36,910 nucleotides of DNA from Paenibacillus barengoltzii NBRC 101215 (GTDB lineage: Bacteria > Bacillota > Bacilli > Paenibacillales > Paenibacillaceae): contig NZ_BILV01000059.1 of the NCBI RefSeq assembly GCF_004000745.1, forward strand, positions 1-36,910. Reading direction: 5' to 3'. Position 1 is the stretch's first letter. Every line of letters begins with the position of its first letter. A program made the translations under genes and the position numbers. This document shows positions 30,861 through 36,910 of this stretch, piece after piece. Under the pieces are notes generated by a model. That model saw only the letters and a program-made list of their open reading frames with translations. It ran no database searches and was not told the origin of the DNA.

Positions 30861-31184
30861 TTAGGCTTCATCCATTTGGGCGACAAGCTCGTTGTAAGCT
30901 TCTTCTACCTGTTTCCATTCCTGTTCGTCTTCGATATTGTAAAGCACCATTTCTTCGTTCTCTTCTTCCATGCGGAGAATGATGCCGTCCGCTTCCGGAT
31001 TGTTGCGCTCGAGCAGCAATGCGTACACTTTCTCGCCAACGTCGAACGTCTCGACAAGAACCATCTCTACGTCGTTCCCTTCTTCGTCGGTCAGCGTCAA
31101 CACAAACTCTTCATGCTCATGATCATGGTCATGATCGTGGCCGCAGCCGCATGCTTCGCCGTGTTCGTGATTGTGGTCGCTCAT
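30861..31184 (-). CDS. DUF1292 family protein (YrzB-like)
   Basis: 107 residues, very acidic. The first 25 residues are His/Asp-rich (HNHEHGEACGCGHDHDHDHE), an apparent metal-binding tail. Then comes the DUF1292 core: FVLTLTDEEGNDVEMVLVET, YALLLERNNPEADGIILRME and EEEMVLYNIEDEQEW-like end. Function unknown; in Bacillus the family sits next to yrrK/yrzL. The long His tail is not typical of short family members. AGGTAATTTC precedes the ATG. Confidence 0.85.
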   Translation of the reverse strand: MSDHNHEHGEACGCGHDHDHDHEHEEFVLTLTDEEGNDVEMVLVETFDVGEKVYALLLERNNPEADGIILRMEEENEEMVLYNIEDEQEWKQVEEAYNELVAQMDEA

Positions 31185-31320
31185 GAAATTACCTCACTTT
31201 AAGTATGTTTTAATGGACTGAAGAAGGGTCTCCCGCTTCGTTCCTCCCGTATCGTAACACTTTTGGTGGGGACAGGTCAATTTTCGTGAGCGGATGCCCG
31301 TGTTGTGCTCGGTTGTGCGG

Positions 31321-31875
31321 TTATTTCAGAACGTTAATGCTTTTCTCCGCAACGAGCACGAAATCTGATCCGTTAGACGGTTTCATGTAGAACCCTACGA
31401 TGTAGCGGCCCGATGTCTTGAAATCATACGTATAGTCCTTGGTCCGGAACCAAAAGTTATCGCGCTGCTCTTTGATTTCATCCGTCTGGATCTCCTTGGA
31501 CGTCCCGTCCGGGGCCGTGATGGACACCCGCACTGCAGAAATATTCGTGCGTAAATTATCAATTTGCGAGAACACGTTAAACTTCAGCTTCCCCGTCTTC
31601 TTCACATCGCCAAACACATTGTCATCCGCGAATAGAAACATATGGACATTGGGTTTATAATAATTCACCGTTTTGGTGCTGTCATTAAATTCAACTAAAC
31701 CTTCGAGATTGCGTACGGGTACATAGGTTTTGCCGTCTATAATATATCCGCCGTCTTCCAGCTCGCGGCCGTTCAGCATCAGCTTCACCTTGGTGCTCGC
31801 GGCGTCGGCAAAGAGCAGGGAACCTCCCATAAGAGAGAATGCCACCACCAGTAATGCAACTCTTCTCCATTTCAT
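31321..31875 (-). CDS. Secreted protein with copper-amine-oxidase-N-like stalk domain
   Basis: 184 residues. Signal peptide (MKWRRVALLVVAFSLMGGSL, cleavage after ADA) is followed by VKLMLNGRELEDGGYIIDGK and TYVPVRNLEGLVEFNDSTKT, the Cu_amine_oxidN1 repeat common in Paenibacillus surface proteins. The C-terminal half (residues 85-184) is beta-rich (ISAVRVSITAPDGTSKEIQT, TSGRYIVGFYMKPSNGSDFV) and may be an Ig-like fold. No enzyme motif. GGAGGG lies 9 nt before the ATG. Probably cell-envelope associated; monocistronic. Confidence 0.85.
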   Translation of the reverse strand: MKWRRVALLVVAFSLMGGSLLFADAASTKVKLMLNGRELEDGGYIIDGKTYVPVRNLEGLVEFNDSTKTVNYYKPNVHMFLFADDNVFGDVKKTGKLKFNVFSQIDNLRTNISAVRVSITAPDGTSKEIQTDEIKEQRDNFWFRTKDYTYDFKTSGRYIVGFYMKPSNGSDFVLVAEKSINVLK

Positions 31876-32056
31876 GAATGTTGACCCTCCATTTGATTCC
31901 TGTTGATGTATAGTTATACTCGCTGGTTCCGGTCAAGTTGCGGTGTTGATGGGAAATGACGGCATTTTTTTATAGAGCGAGCCTAACCTTTTGTTTCGGC
32001 TGGAAATTGTGTACAGTTAAGAGGTGATCCATACTTGACCTAAGGGGGAATGCATG

Positions 32057-32794
32057 ATGGCTTTACGACTACAAATGCTGGGGACGGGCGGAGCGTTTGC
32101 CAAAAAATATTTTAATAACAACGCGCTCCTCTATGCCGGTGACTTCACCCTGCTCATCGATTGCGGAATCACCGCCCCCCTGGCGCTGCACACGATCGGC
32201 AAGTCGGTGGAGGAGATCGATGCCGTGCTGATTACCCATATCCATGGCGATCATGTTGGAGGCTTGGAAGAGCTGGCTTTTCGCCGGAAATTTGGTTCTG
32301 GACGGAAACCGATCCTGTATATTGCTGAAAATTTGGTGGAGCCGCTATGGGAAAATACGCTGAAAGGCGGGTTAAGCCAAGACGGTGTAATCCACTCGCT
32401 AAACGACGTGTTTGACGTGCGTCTATTAAAGGAAAGCGAGCCTGCACAGCTTGCCCCTGAGTTAAAAGTGGAGCTCATCCGAACGCCGCATATCCCGGGT
32501 AAACCCAGCTATTCGCTTTATATCAATGATGAGATTTTTTACAGTGCGGATATGACGTTCGAGCCGGAGCTCTTGACGGAGCTTGTGCGTGAACGAGGGT
32601 GCCGTCGTATCTTCCACGAGGTCCAACTGACCGGAAAGGGCGAAGTACATACGACGCTGCAGGAGCTATTGTCCCTGCCAACCGACATCCAAAGCCAAAT
32701 TCTACTGATGCATTACAGCGATGATATGGAGTCCTTCCGAGGCGCTACGGGAAACATGGACTTTCTGCGTCAGCACGAAGTCTATACGCTGTAA
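32057..32794 (+). CDS. MBL-fold metal-dependent hydrolase (RNase Z-like)
   Basis: 245 residues. [20 protein letters not shown] leads to the zinc motif [17 protein letters not shown] (HxHxDH, about residues 58-63). Further ligands are [20 protein letters not shown] (Asp) and [10 protein letters not shown] (His). The overall order matches the YhfI/RNase Z-like branch, but it lacks the RNase Z exosite arm. Substrate unknown. Of two adjacent ATGs, the second (32057) has the better distance from AAGGGGG. Confidence 0.85.
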   Translation: MALRLQMLGTGGAFAKKYFNNNALLYAGDFTLLIDCGITAPLALHTIGKSVEEIDAVLITHIHGDHVGGLEELAFRRKFGSGRKPILYIAENLVEPLWENTLKGGLSQDGVIHSLNDVFDVRLLKESEPAQLAPELKVELIRTPHIPGKPSYSLYINDEIFYSADMTFEPELLTELVRERGCRRIFHEVQLTGKGEVHTTLQELLSLPTDIQSQILLMHYSDDMESFRGATGNMDFLRQHEVYTL

Positions 32795-32796
32795 CC

Positions 32797-32840
32797 AAAA
32801 GAACCCTGCGGGCATGATGGCCTGCAAGGTTCTTTTTTTT
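32797..32840 (+). terminator. Intrinsic terminator of the MBL hydrolase gene
   Basis: AAAGAACC-TGC-GGC pairs with GCC-TGC-GGTTCTTT, followed by eight Ts. It starts 3 bp past the stop. Confidence 0.9.
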
Positions 32841-32860
32841 AATATAGATATGGATCAACG

Positions 32861-33100
32861 TTATTCGAAGCTAGGCAAATTATCCAAGTTGTTGGACGGA
32901 TCTCCATCAGCATCGCCGCGGATATACATCTCTCCGTCCCGTCCCTTAAACACGTTGACGCCGGCGATCGCACCTGCCTTCACTTCCTGCAGGGCTTGCT
33001 GGTAATCCAGCACGCGGCCGCTGGACGTCTTGAACGCGACCAAATCCCCGTCTCCGTTCTTCCGCACAGCAATAAACGTTTCTCTGGTATTCAGGGCCAT
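32861..33100 (-). CDS. DUF3892 family protein
   Basis: 79 residues. ETFIAVRKNGDGDLVAFKTS, SGRVLDYQQALQEVKAGAIA and GVNVFKGRDGEMYIRGDADG match the DUF3892 pattern found widely in Bacillota; function unknown. GAGGAGATGAG precedes the ATG. The acidic tail DADGDPSNNLDNLPSFE is a common ending. Confidence 0.85.
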   Translation of the reverse strand: MALNTRETFIAVRKNGDGDLVAFKTSSGRVLDYQQALQEVKAGAIAGVNVFKGRDGEMYIRGDADGDPSNNLDNLPSFE

Positions 33101-33168
33101 CGGCTAGCTCATCTCCTCTTCAATAAGATTAGATCTAGCTTGCCCCAAAATCTCCAAACCTATGACCT

Positions 33169-33621
33169 TTACGATTTTAACGACTTAACCATCCGGACGT
33201 GCGGAATACCGGCGTCATCAAACGGTTCGGTCGAGATTGTCTCATAATCAAGTTTGGCATAGAACCCTTCGGCTTGGCATTGGGCATCCAGCACCGACTT
33301 CGTGAGTCCAAGCTCCCGCGCCAGTTCCTCCAAGGCGAGCAGCAGGATTTTGCCTACGCCTTTCGAGCGATACGGCGCACGTACGGCGATCCGCTGCATT
33401 TTAGCGGCATTGTCTTTAAAGTAAATCAATCTGCCTGTCGCAACATAGTCCCCTTCCAATTCGATCAGCACATGATGTACATCCGGGCCAATCTGGTCAT
33501 ACTCGTCAATTTCCAATTCAACGGGGACCTTCTGTTCCTCGACGAACACCTCTTTGCGGATGTCCAGGCACTTCTGTAATTGCTCCTCATTCTCGACATG
33601 AATAATTGTTGCAGCCGACAC
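33169..33621 (-). CDS. GNAT-family N-acetyltransferase (ElaA/YjcF type)
   Basis: 150 residues. IRKEVFVEEQKVPVELEIDE is the signature N-terminal region of this subgroup; VATGRLIYFK and MQRIAVRAPYRSKGVGKILL contain the acetyl-CoA loop R-x-x-G-V-G. CQAEGFYAKLDYETI follows. Acceptor unknown. It is separated by about 70 bp from the DUF3892 gene downstream and could be co-transcribed with it. Confidence 0.88.
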   Translation of the reverse strand: MSAATIIHVENEEQLQKCLDIRKEVFVEEQKVPVELEIDEYDQIGPDVHHVLIELEGDYVATGRLIYFKDNAAKMQRIAVRAPYRSKGVGKILLLALEELARELGLTKSVLDAQCQAEGFYAKLDYETISTEPFDDAGIPHVRMVKSLKS

Positions 33622-33746
33622 TTCGTTCCCCTCCCACCATTGATTGCTTGTCTATTGGATCATTTAAACTGCATCATTATACAAAAAAATCATTTTCATG
33701 TATAGTTGTCTCATGGACATCGATGGAAAGGAGCTGGCTTAGGGGT

Positions 33747-33860
33747 ATGGTCATGGGCGTAACAATCGCCGCGGCGGTCGTCATCGCGGTATTGCTGATT
33801 GCCTCCATGTTTTACACGACGAAGAAGGGCTATTCCCGCAAATGGGACGAGGAAGAATAA
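33747..33860 (+). CDS. Small single-span membrane protein (YtzI-like)
   Basis: 37 residues from ATG 33747 or 35 from ATG 33753. AGGGG lies 7 nt before the second ATG; AAAGGAG is 13 nt before the first. One membrane helix (VTIAAAVVIAVLLIASMFYT) is followed by a short polar tail TTKKGYSRKWDEEE, which resembles YtzI of Bacillus. Function unknown. Convergent, with 5 bp between its stop and that of the next gene. Confidence 0.65.
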   Translation: MVMGVTIAAAVVIAVLLIASMFYTTKKGYSRKWDEEE

Positions 33861-33865
33861 GCGTT

Positions 33866-34150
33866 TTATTCCGTGGAATACACATCTTCTACAATCGTAG
33901 GCAAATAGACGCCGTCCGACACGGATGGCCCAAACGGCCAAGGAAAAGCGCCAGCCTGCCGGCTTAAAGTCTCCGCGCTTGGCGCCATCTGGCAGGCGCT
34001 GGTCAAGGCCAACAGCAGGATGGCCCCCGCTGCAGCAATCCAAAGGGATCGTGGCCGTTTCATCTCATTCTCCGGCGACGGGGTTTGATCGTTGTTGTTA
34101 GAATGGGTATGGTTATGGCCAATATGGCGATGATGGTGGTTCCAATGCAT
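33866..34150 (-). CDS. Putative lipoprotein, with or without a His-rich N-terminal extension
   Basis: Two starts each have a ribosome binding site. ATG 34150 (GGAAG, 8 nt) gives 94 residues beginning with a His/Asn-rich segment (MHWNHHHRHIGHNHTHSNNN). ATG 34063 (GGAG, 6 nt) gives 65 residues that look like a standard lipoprotein: MKRPRSLWIAAAGAILLLAL with lipobox LTSAC. The mature part is short (QMAPSAETLSRQAGAFPWPF, then SVSDGVYLPTIVEDVYSTE). No family recognised. The long form would be a membrane-anchored protein with a metal-binding cytoplasmic tail. Confidence 0.6.
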   Translation of the reverse strand: MHWNHHHRHIGHNHTHSNNNDQTPSPENEMKRPRSLWIAAAGAILLLALTSACQMAPSAETLSRQAGAFPWPFGPSVSDGVYLPTIVEDVYSTE

Positions 34151-34312
34151 GTTCACTACTTCCTTCCTTAGGTGATGACTGTGCTGTTCTGTCTGATGTA
34201 TGCGTGCCATGACTGGATCATTTATCGCAAGTAATGAGCGCATGAGCGTCTTGGATAAATGCAACGTTATGCCGTCATGTACCTTACCACTCGGACACGC
34301 GTTCCTTCTCCA

Positions 34313-34381
34313 TTGTTGACAGGGGACAGACAGCTTATACTCTAGGAAAGTGTTGACAAGAACCCCGCCGCCTGATAAGAT
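34313..34381 (+). promoter_or_regulatory. Tandem promoters of tRNA-Val
   Basis: Upstream pair: TTGTTG (34313-34318), 17 bp, TATACT (34336-34341). Downstream pair: TTGACA (34353-34358), 17 bp, TAAGAT (34376-34381), 25 bp before the tRNA. Strong, consensus-like promoters are usual for stable RNA genes. Confidence 0.7.
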
Positions 34382-34405
34382 TATTTCTGTCTTCACTATA
34401 ATTTT

Positions 34406-34478
34406 GATCTGCTAGCTCAGCTGGGAGAGCACCATCTTGACAGGGTGGGGGTCAGTGGTTCGAGCCCACTGCAGATCA
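34406..34478 (+). tRNA. tRNA-Val (anticodon GAC)
   Basis: Cloverleaf: acceptor GATCTGC/GCAGATC with discriminator A, D arm GCTC-AGCTGGGA-GAGC, anticodon arm CCATC-TTGACAG-GGTGG (anticodon GAC), variable GGGTC, T arm AGTGG-TTCGAGC-CCACT. 73 nt; CCA is not encoded. It is an isolated tRNA gene with its own promoters and terminator. Nothing around it looks integrated. Confidence 0.92.
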
Positions 34479-34483
34479 TTGAG

Positions 34484-34520
34484 AAAATCCCTTAAAGCGT
34501 ATGGCTTTGGGGGATTTTTT
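34484..34520 (+). terminator. Terminator of tRNA-Val
   Basis: AAAATCCC-TTAAAGC pairs with GGCTTTGG-GGGATTTT, followed by a T run. It starts 6 bp after the tRNA. Confidence 0.85.
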
Positions 34521-34681
34521 ATTTTCTCTTTGTAGTCAACGATGCCCTCTGGTACTTAGGTGATCCGAATCAAGTTTGAAGAGTGTTTAATTCCCCCTTC
34601 TTCCCCCATAGATCTCTTCTTCCATAAATCTGGAATTTTTTTAAGCATTGTATACTATTAGAGTATGATGGAGGGATTCTT

Positions 34682-35266
34682 TTGAAAAAAATCATTGATG
34701 TCATTATCCTTGTTGTTATTCTATTCCTAGCTGGTGGTTGCGGAACTGGGGCAAAGTACAACGACATCTCCCCCATTGCTAAGGATGTCAAGCAAACTCC
34801 CGGAACTTCACCAGGCTTATCCATAAGAGATGGTGTAGCCGTATGGGACCCAGGCTCAAAGTGTTGCGAATCTTTTGAAGATACCTTGCTTGAAGTGCCC
34901 TTTGAGGTTCCTATTCCACAAGTTCCTTTTCCGATTACCCATCAGTCTGCCGATATCGTCCCGGCTAACTTTGACTTGATCCAATTGACCTTTGCTAATG
35001 AAGAGCGAGGAGAGCAACTGATACTGGCTGTTTCAAATTCGCAGGTAAAGTCCAAACCGGATGGTAAAAAGGGGCCAAAATTAAGTGATGGCACACAAAC
35101 CTGGATCCAAAGCACACCGAACTTAAGCGGGCTATATTGGAGAAATAATGGATTAACCTATGCATTAGCATCGAACAAGGTGGAAGATGGTGACTTTGTT
35201 CCTTTGTATAGTATTTCTGAACTCGTTCAGATTGCTAACTCTATTGTCCAACCTCCCCACCTCTAA
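34682..35266 (+). CDS. Lipoprotein of unknown function
   Basis: 194 residues. The start is TTG at 34682 with GGAGGG 6 nt upstream. Signal MKKIIDVIILVVILFLAGGC with lipobox LAGGC. The mature protein holds a CC pair (GSKCCESFE), a Pro-rich stretch (PFEVPIPQVPFPI) and a C-terminal module (QVKSKPDGKKGPKLSDGTQT, LSGLYWRNNGLTYALASN, ISELVQIANSI) similar in pattern to DUF4367 domains that follow sigma/anti-sigma or spore proteins. Assignment is tentative. The stop codon TAA is the first three bases of a TAACGGAC repeat. Confidence 0.8.
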   Translation: MKKIIDVIILVVILFLAGGCGTGAKYNDISPIAKDVKQTPGTSPGLSIRDGVAVWDPGSKCCESFEDTLLEVPFEVPIPQVPFPITHQSADIVPANFDLIQLTFANEERGEQLILAVSNSQVKSKPDGKKGPKLSDGTQTWIQSTPNLSGLYWRNNGLTYALASNKVEDGDFVPLYSISELVQIANSIVQPPHL

Positions 35267-35446
35267 CGGACCGTACCGACCTTATTTGCTCATTTCCCGG
35301 AGATTTCCCGAGCTAACGGACTCAAGTGACCTTATTGAGCAAAAATACTCATCGATTCAACTCAACAGACCCGAATAAGGTCTCTGAGGTCCGTTAAAAC
35401 GGGTAGGCTTGCGTCCGAACCCAAATAACGGCGCTGGTGTCCGTTA
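35264..35446. repeat. 183-bp four-copy dyad element, TAACGGAC family (copy B)
   Basis: TAACGGAC is forward at 35264 and 35314 (50 bp apart). Its complement ends at 35396 and 35446 (50 bp apart). GACCTTATT follows three of the four copies at the same distance. The first unit (ATTTCCC-x-GATTTCCCG tail) matches the fourth unit of copy A. It begins inside the stop codon of the lipoprotein gene. Confidence 0.9.
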
Positions 35447-35463
35447 GCGCAACCGAGCTACCA

Positions 35464-35505
35464 GCATACGGCTACTGGCATACGGATGCCTGCATACGGC
35501 TGTCA
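35464..35505. repeat. 14-bp tandem repeat, three units
   Basis: GCATACGG begins at 35464, 35478 and 35492. Units are GCATACGGCTACTG, GCATACGGATGCCT and GCATACGGCTGTCA. It follows element copy B directly. Confidence 0.8.
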
Positions 35506-35600
35506 AGCAACAACCCAACAGCGCCAACGACCAGCACTAAAACGACGGCCTAGCCGCCACCGGCTGGTCTCCTAACATCGCCACAAGCCCCCACAACAAA

Positions 35601-35625
35601 AACGTGCGCCCCAAAGGCGCACGTT
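35601..35625 (-). terminator. Minus-strand terminator without an intact gene
   Basis: AACGTGCGCC pairs with GGCGCACGTT; TTTTTGTTG follows on the minus strand, TTCTCG on the plus strand. It lies 5 bp after the stop of the 35630 minus-strand remnant. Confidence 0.7.
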
Positions 35626-35861
35626 CTCGTTAAAGTATGTTACTGTCCCCATACGTCCTCTCGTCCGCCATTGCAACATCATGATTGCCCATCGTTACAT
35701 AAAGCGGAGGACGGATATCTTTTTGATGAAGAGAAGGATTCCCCTTCCATGGATAAAAGTGCCGATGGACAGCCAAACTAAACGGACAGCGCCGGCCGGA
35801 AGCTGCGAGTTGCCCGGACGGACAAGCGCTCAAGTATAGTTGATGGAGGCACGTAAAACCG

Positions 35862-36632
35862 ATGGTCAAAATCAAACTGGGAGCAGCGCTCACCATCGCC
35901 CTTGGCATTGCGCTTCTCTCTGCCCCTGTAACAGAGGCATCCTCCCCGGTTCATGGCAAGCAACGAAGCTATTATGAAGAACGCGGGGACATTGTATGGG
36001 AAGTGCCAACGCAAGAAAAATACATCGCCTTAACCTTTGATGACGGACCAGATGAACAGCAAACACCGAAAATCCTCGAGCTCCTGGAGAAGTATCATGC
36101 GAAGGCGACCTTCTTTGTCGTTGGTGACCGGGTGAAGCGATTCCCCGACATCGTGAAAATGGAACAAGCCGCCGGTCATGAAATCGGCAACCATTCCTAT
36201 CACCATCCATCCTTACACCGACTGGGGTTGTCGGCCTTGAAGGAAGAGATGACCATGACCCAGGAAGCCGTTCTCGAGACCACCGGACGCAAACCCGTCC
36301 TCTTCCGTCCTCCGGGCGGATATTATAATTATGCTATCGTCGAACTAACCAAGCATCACAACCTGCAGATGATCCTCTGGTCCTGGCATCAGGATACGAA
36401 GGATTGGACATCGCCCGGCGTACAACGAATCGTACGCAAGGTGCTGGACAACGCCCGCAACGGCGATATTATCCTGATGCATGATTACGTGTACAACAGC
36501 ACGCAGACGATCGAAGCGCTAAAGGTCATCTTGCCGGAACTGCAACGCCGGGGTTATCGCTTCGTTACCGTATCCGAACTGCTGACGCATAAGGTGACGA
36601 CGCCGAATCCTCAAATGAAAGAGAATCACTAA
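35862..36632 (+). CDS. Polysaccharide deacetylase (NodB domain, secreted)
   Basis: 256 residues with signal peptide (MVKIKLGAALTIALGIALLS, cleavage near TEA). NodB motifs: ALTFDDGPD (catalytic Asp and metal Asp), HEIGNHSYHHPSL (metal HxxxH), RPPGGYYN, WSWHQDTKDW and ILMHD (catalytic His). It removes acetyl groups from peptidoglycan or chitin-like sugars at the cell wall; PdaA/PdaB-type spore-cortex or wall-modifying roles are likely. GGAGG is 12 nt from the ATG, longer than usual. It is followed by a small ORF, probably co-transcribed. Confidence 0.92.
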   Translation: MVKIKLGAALTIALGIALLSAPVTEASSPVHGKQRSYYEERGDIVWEVPTQEKYIALTFDDGPDEQQTPKILELLEKYHAKATFFVVGDRVKRFPDIVKMEQAAGHEIGNHSYHHPSLHRLGLSALKEEMTMTQEAVLETTGRKPVLFRPPGGYYNYAIVELTKHHNLQMILWSWHQDTKDWTSPGVQRIVRKVLDNARNGDIILMHDYVYNSTQTIEALKVILPELQRRGYRFVTVSELLTHKVTTPNPQMKENH

Positions 36633-36658
36633 ACTTCATTGGAAAGGAGCAGGCACTC

Positions 36659-36847
36659 ATGGTTAAAAAGCAGAACACCCTGCCTCCCGGGGAAGGCTCT
36701 GGTGTGGATCCGATCCCCGTTCCAAAGCACCCTACCGCAGCCACGGAGAAGCTCGAAGATTTGGTTGGCGAGATGATGGAGGAATGGACGGAAACTTTGA
36801 CGGGGGAATCGGAAAAAACGAATCAAAACAAGGGTCAAGCCAAATAA
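36659..36847 (+). CDS. Small hypothetical protein
   Basis: 62 residues, hydrophilic, no membrane segment. N terminus MVKKQNTLPPGEGSGVDPIP, then TAATEKLEDLVGEMMEEWTE (amphipathic helix) and a polar tail. AAAGGAG lies 9 nt before the ATG, 26 bp after the deacetylase stop. I do not recognise the family; size and composition would fit a minor spore or cytosolic protein, but no signature supports that. Confidence 0.7.
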   Translation: MVKKQNTLPPGEGSGVDPIPVPKHPTAATEKLEDLVGEMMEEWTETLTGESEKTNQNKGQAK

Positions 36848-36865
36848 GTGAAATCCTCCAACCAT

Positions 36866-36905
36866 GCAGCAAGACGGGATTCCAGCCCGCCTTGCTGTTT
36901 TATTT
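36866..36905 (+). terminator. Intrinsic terminator of the deacetylase/small ORF unit
   Basis: GCAGCAAG-CGGG pairs with CCCG-CTTGCTG, followed by TTTTATTT. It lies 19 bp past the small ORF stop. Confidence 0.85.
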
Positions 36906-36910
36906 AAAAA

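Larger units (their letters stand above)
35447..35861. other. Intergenic stretch between element B and the deacetylase gene
   Basis: It holds the 14-bp tandem repeat, a hairpin (35601-35625) that is a terminator on the minus strand, and a short minus-strand reading frame ending at 35630 (RPPLYVTMGNHDVAMADERT, then YGDSNIL and stop). That frame has no start region and may be the tail of a deleted gene. Nothing else is visible. Confidence 0.45.

Noticed and set aside
34406..34478. tRNA gene as an integration site
   Set aside because: No direct repeat of the tRNA 3' end and no integrase gene lie nearby.
35630..35908. 92-codon minus-strand open frame as a metallophosphoesterase (GNHD motif)
   Set aside because: GNHD lies only about 20 residues from the end, the other phosphoesterase motifs are absent, and the frame's start lies inside the deacetylase gene.

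Overview
The window looks like a chromosomal segment of a Paenibacillus-like member of the Bacillota. This is inferred from the gene set and order (acsA divergent from acuA-acuC, then mtnN, ccpA, ytxJ, ptsI, aroA, aroK, gnd, speA, ytzI-like). Strong AGGAGG-type ribosome binding sites, frequent GTG/TTG starts and moderately GC-rich coding DNA agree with it. No computed identity is available, so the genus is an inference.

Layout. (1) 1-8510: an IclR regulator faces away from a minus-strand block. That block is a branched-chain-type ABC importer (binding lipoprotein, livH, livM, livG, livF), then a protein of the L-2-amino-thiazoline-4-carboxylate hydrolase family, then an M20 N-carbamoyl-amino-acid amidohydrolase. 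The last two match the two steps of the known Pseudomonas ATC -> N-carbamoyl-L-cysteine -> L-cysteine pathway, so the block reads as uptake plus hydrolysis of a cyclic or carbamoylated amino acid. The upstream regions of iclR and of the importer share a motif. (2) Two gene graveyards: 1140-1585 (RimK-like ATP-grasp and LysR tails, tail to head) and 8571-9300 (DUF423, IS630 transposase, fibronectin III remnants). (3) 9670-15943: acetate and carbon control: acsA, acuA, acuC (no acuB), mtnN, ccpA, ytxJ. (4) 16066-28378: housekeeping genes: zinc-ribbon protein, DJ-1/PfpI protein, ptsI (no ptsH), CoA-binding protein, aroA, aroK, gnd, DUF1054, MFS transporter, speA. (5) 28418-30480: an AT-rich accessory patch with a truncated IS3-family element, a secreted protein whose reading frame is broken at a homopolymer in its signal peptide, and a small lipoprotein. 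(6) 30667-36910: small conserved genes (DUF1292, copper-amine-oxidase-N protein, MBL hydrolase, DUF3892, GNAT), tRNA-Val(GAC), two lipoproteins, a polysaccharide deacetylase and a small ORF.

The most unusual signal is not a gene. Four intergenic elements (9367-9549, 17473-17656, 25218-25400, 35264-35446) have the same architecture: two direct copies of a short motif 50-52 bp apart, then two inverted copies 50-52 bp apart, with an outer span of 183-184 bp every time. Three different motif sequences are used (AT-rich, mixed, GC-rich), so the geometry is conserved while the sequence is not. I know of no described family with this layout. It may be a mobile, structural or protein-binding element.
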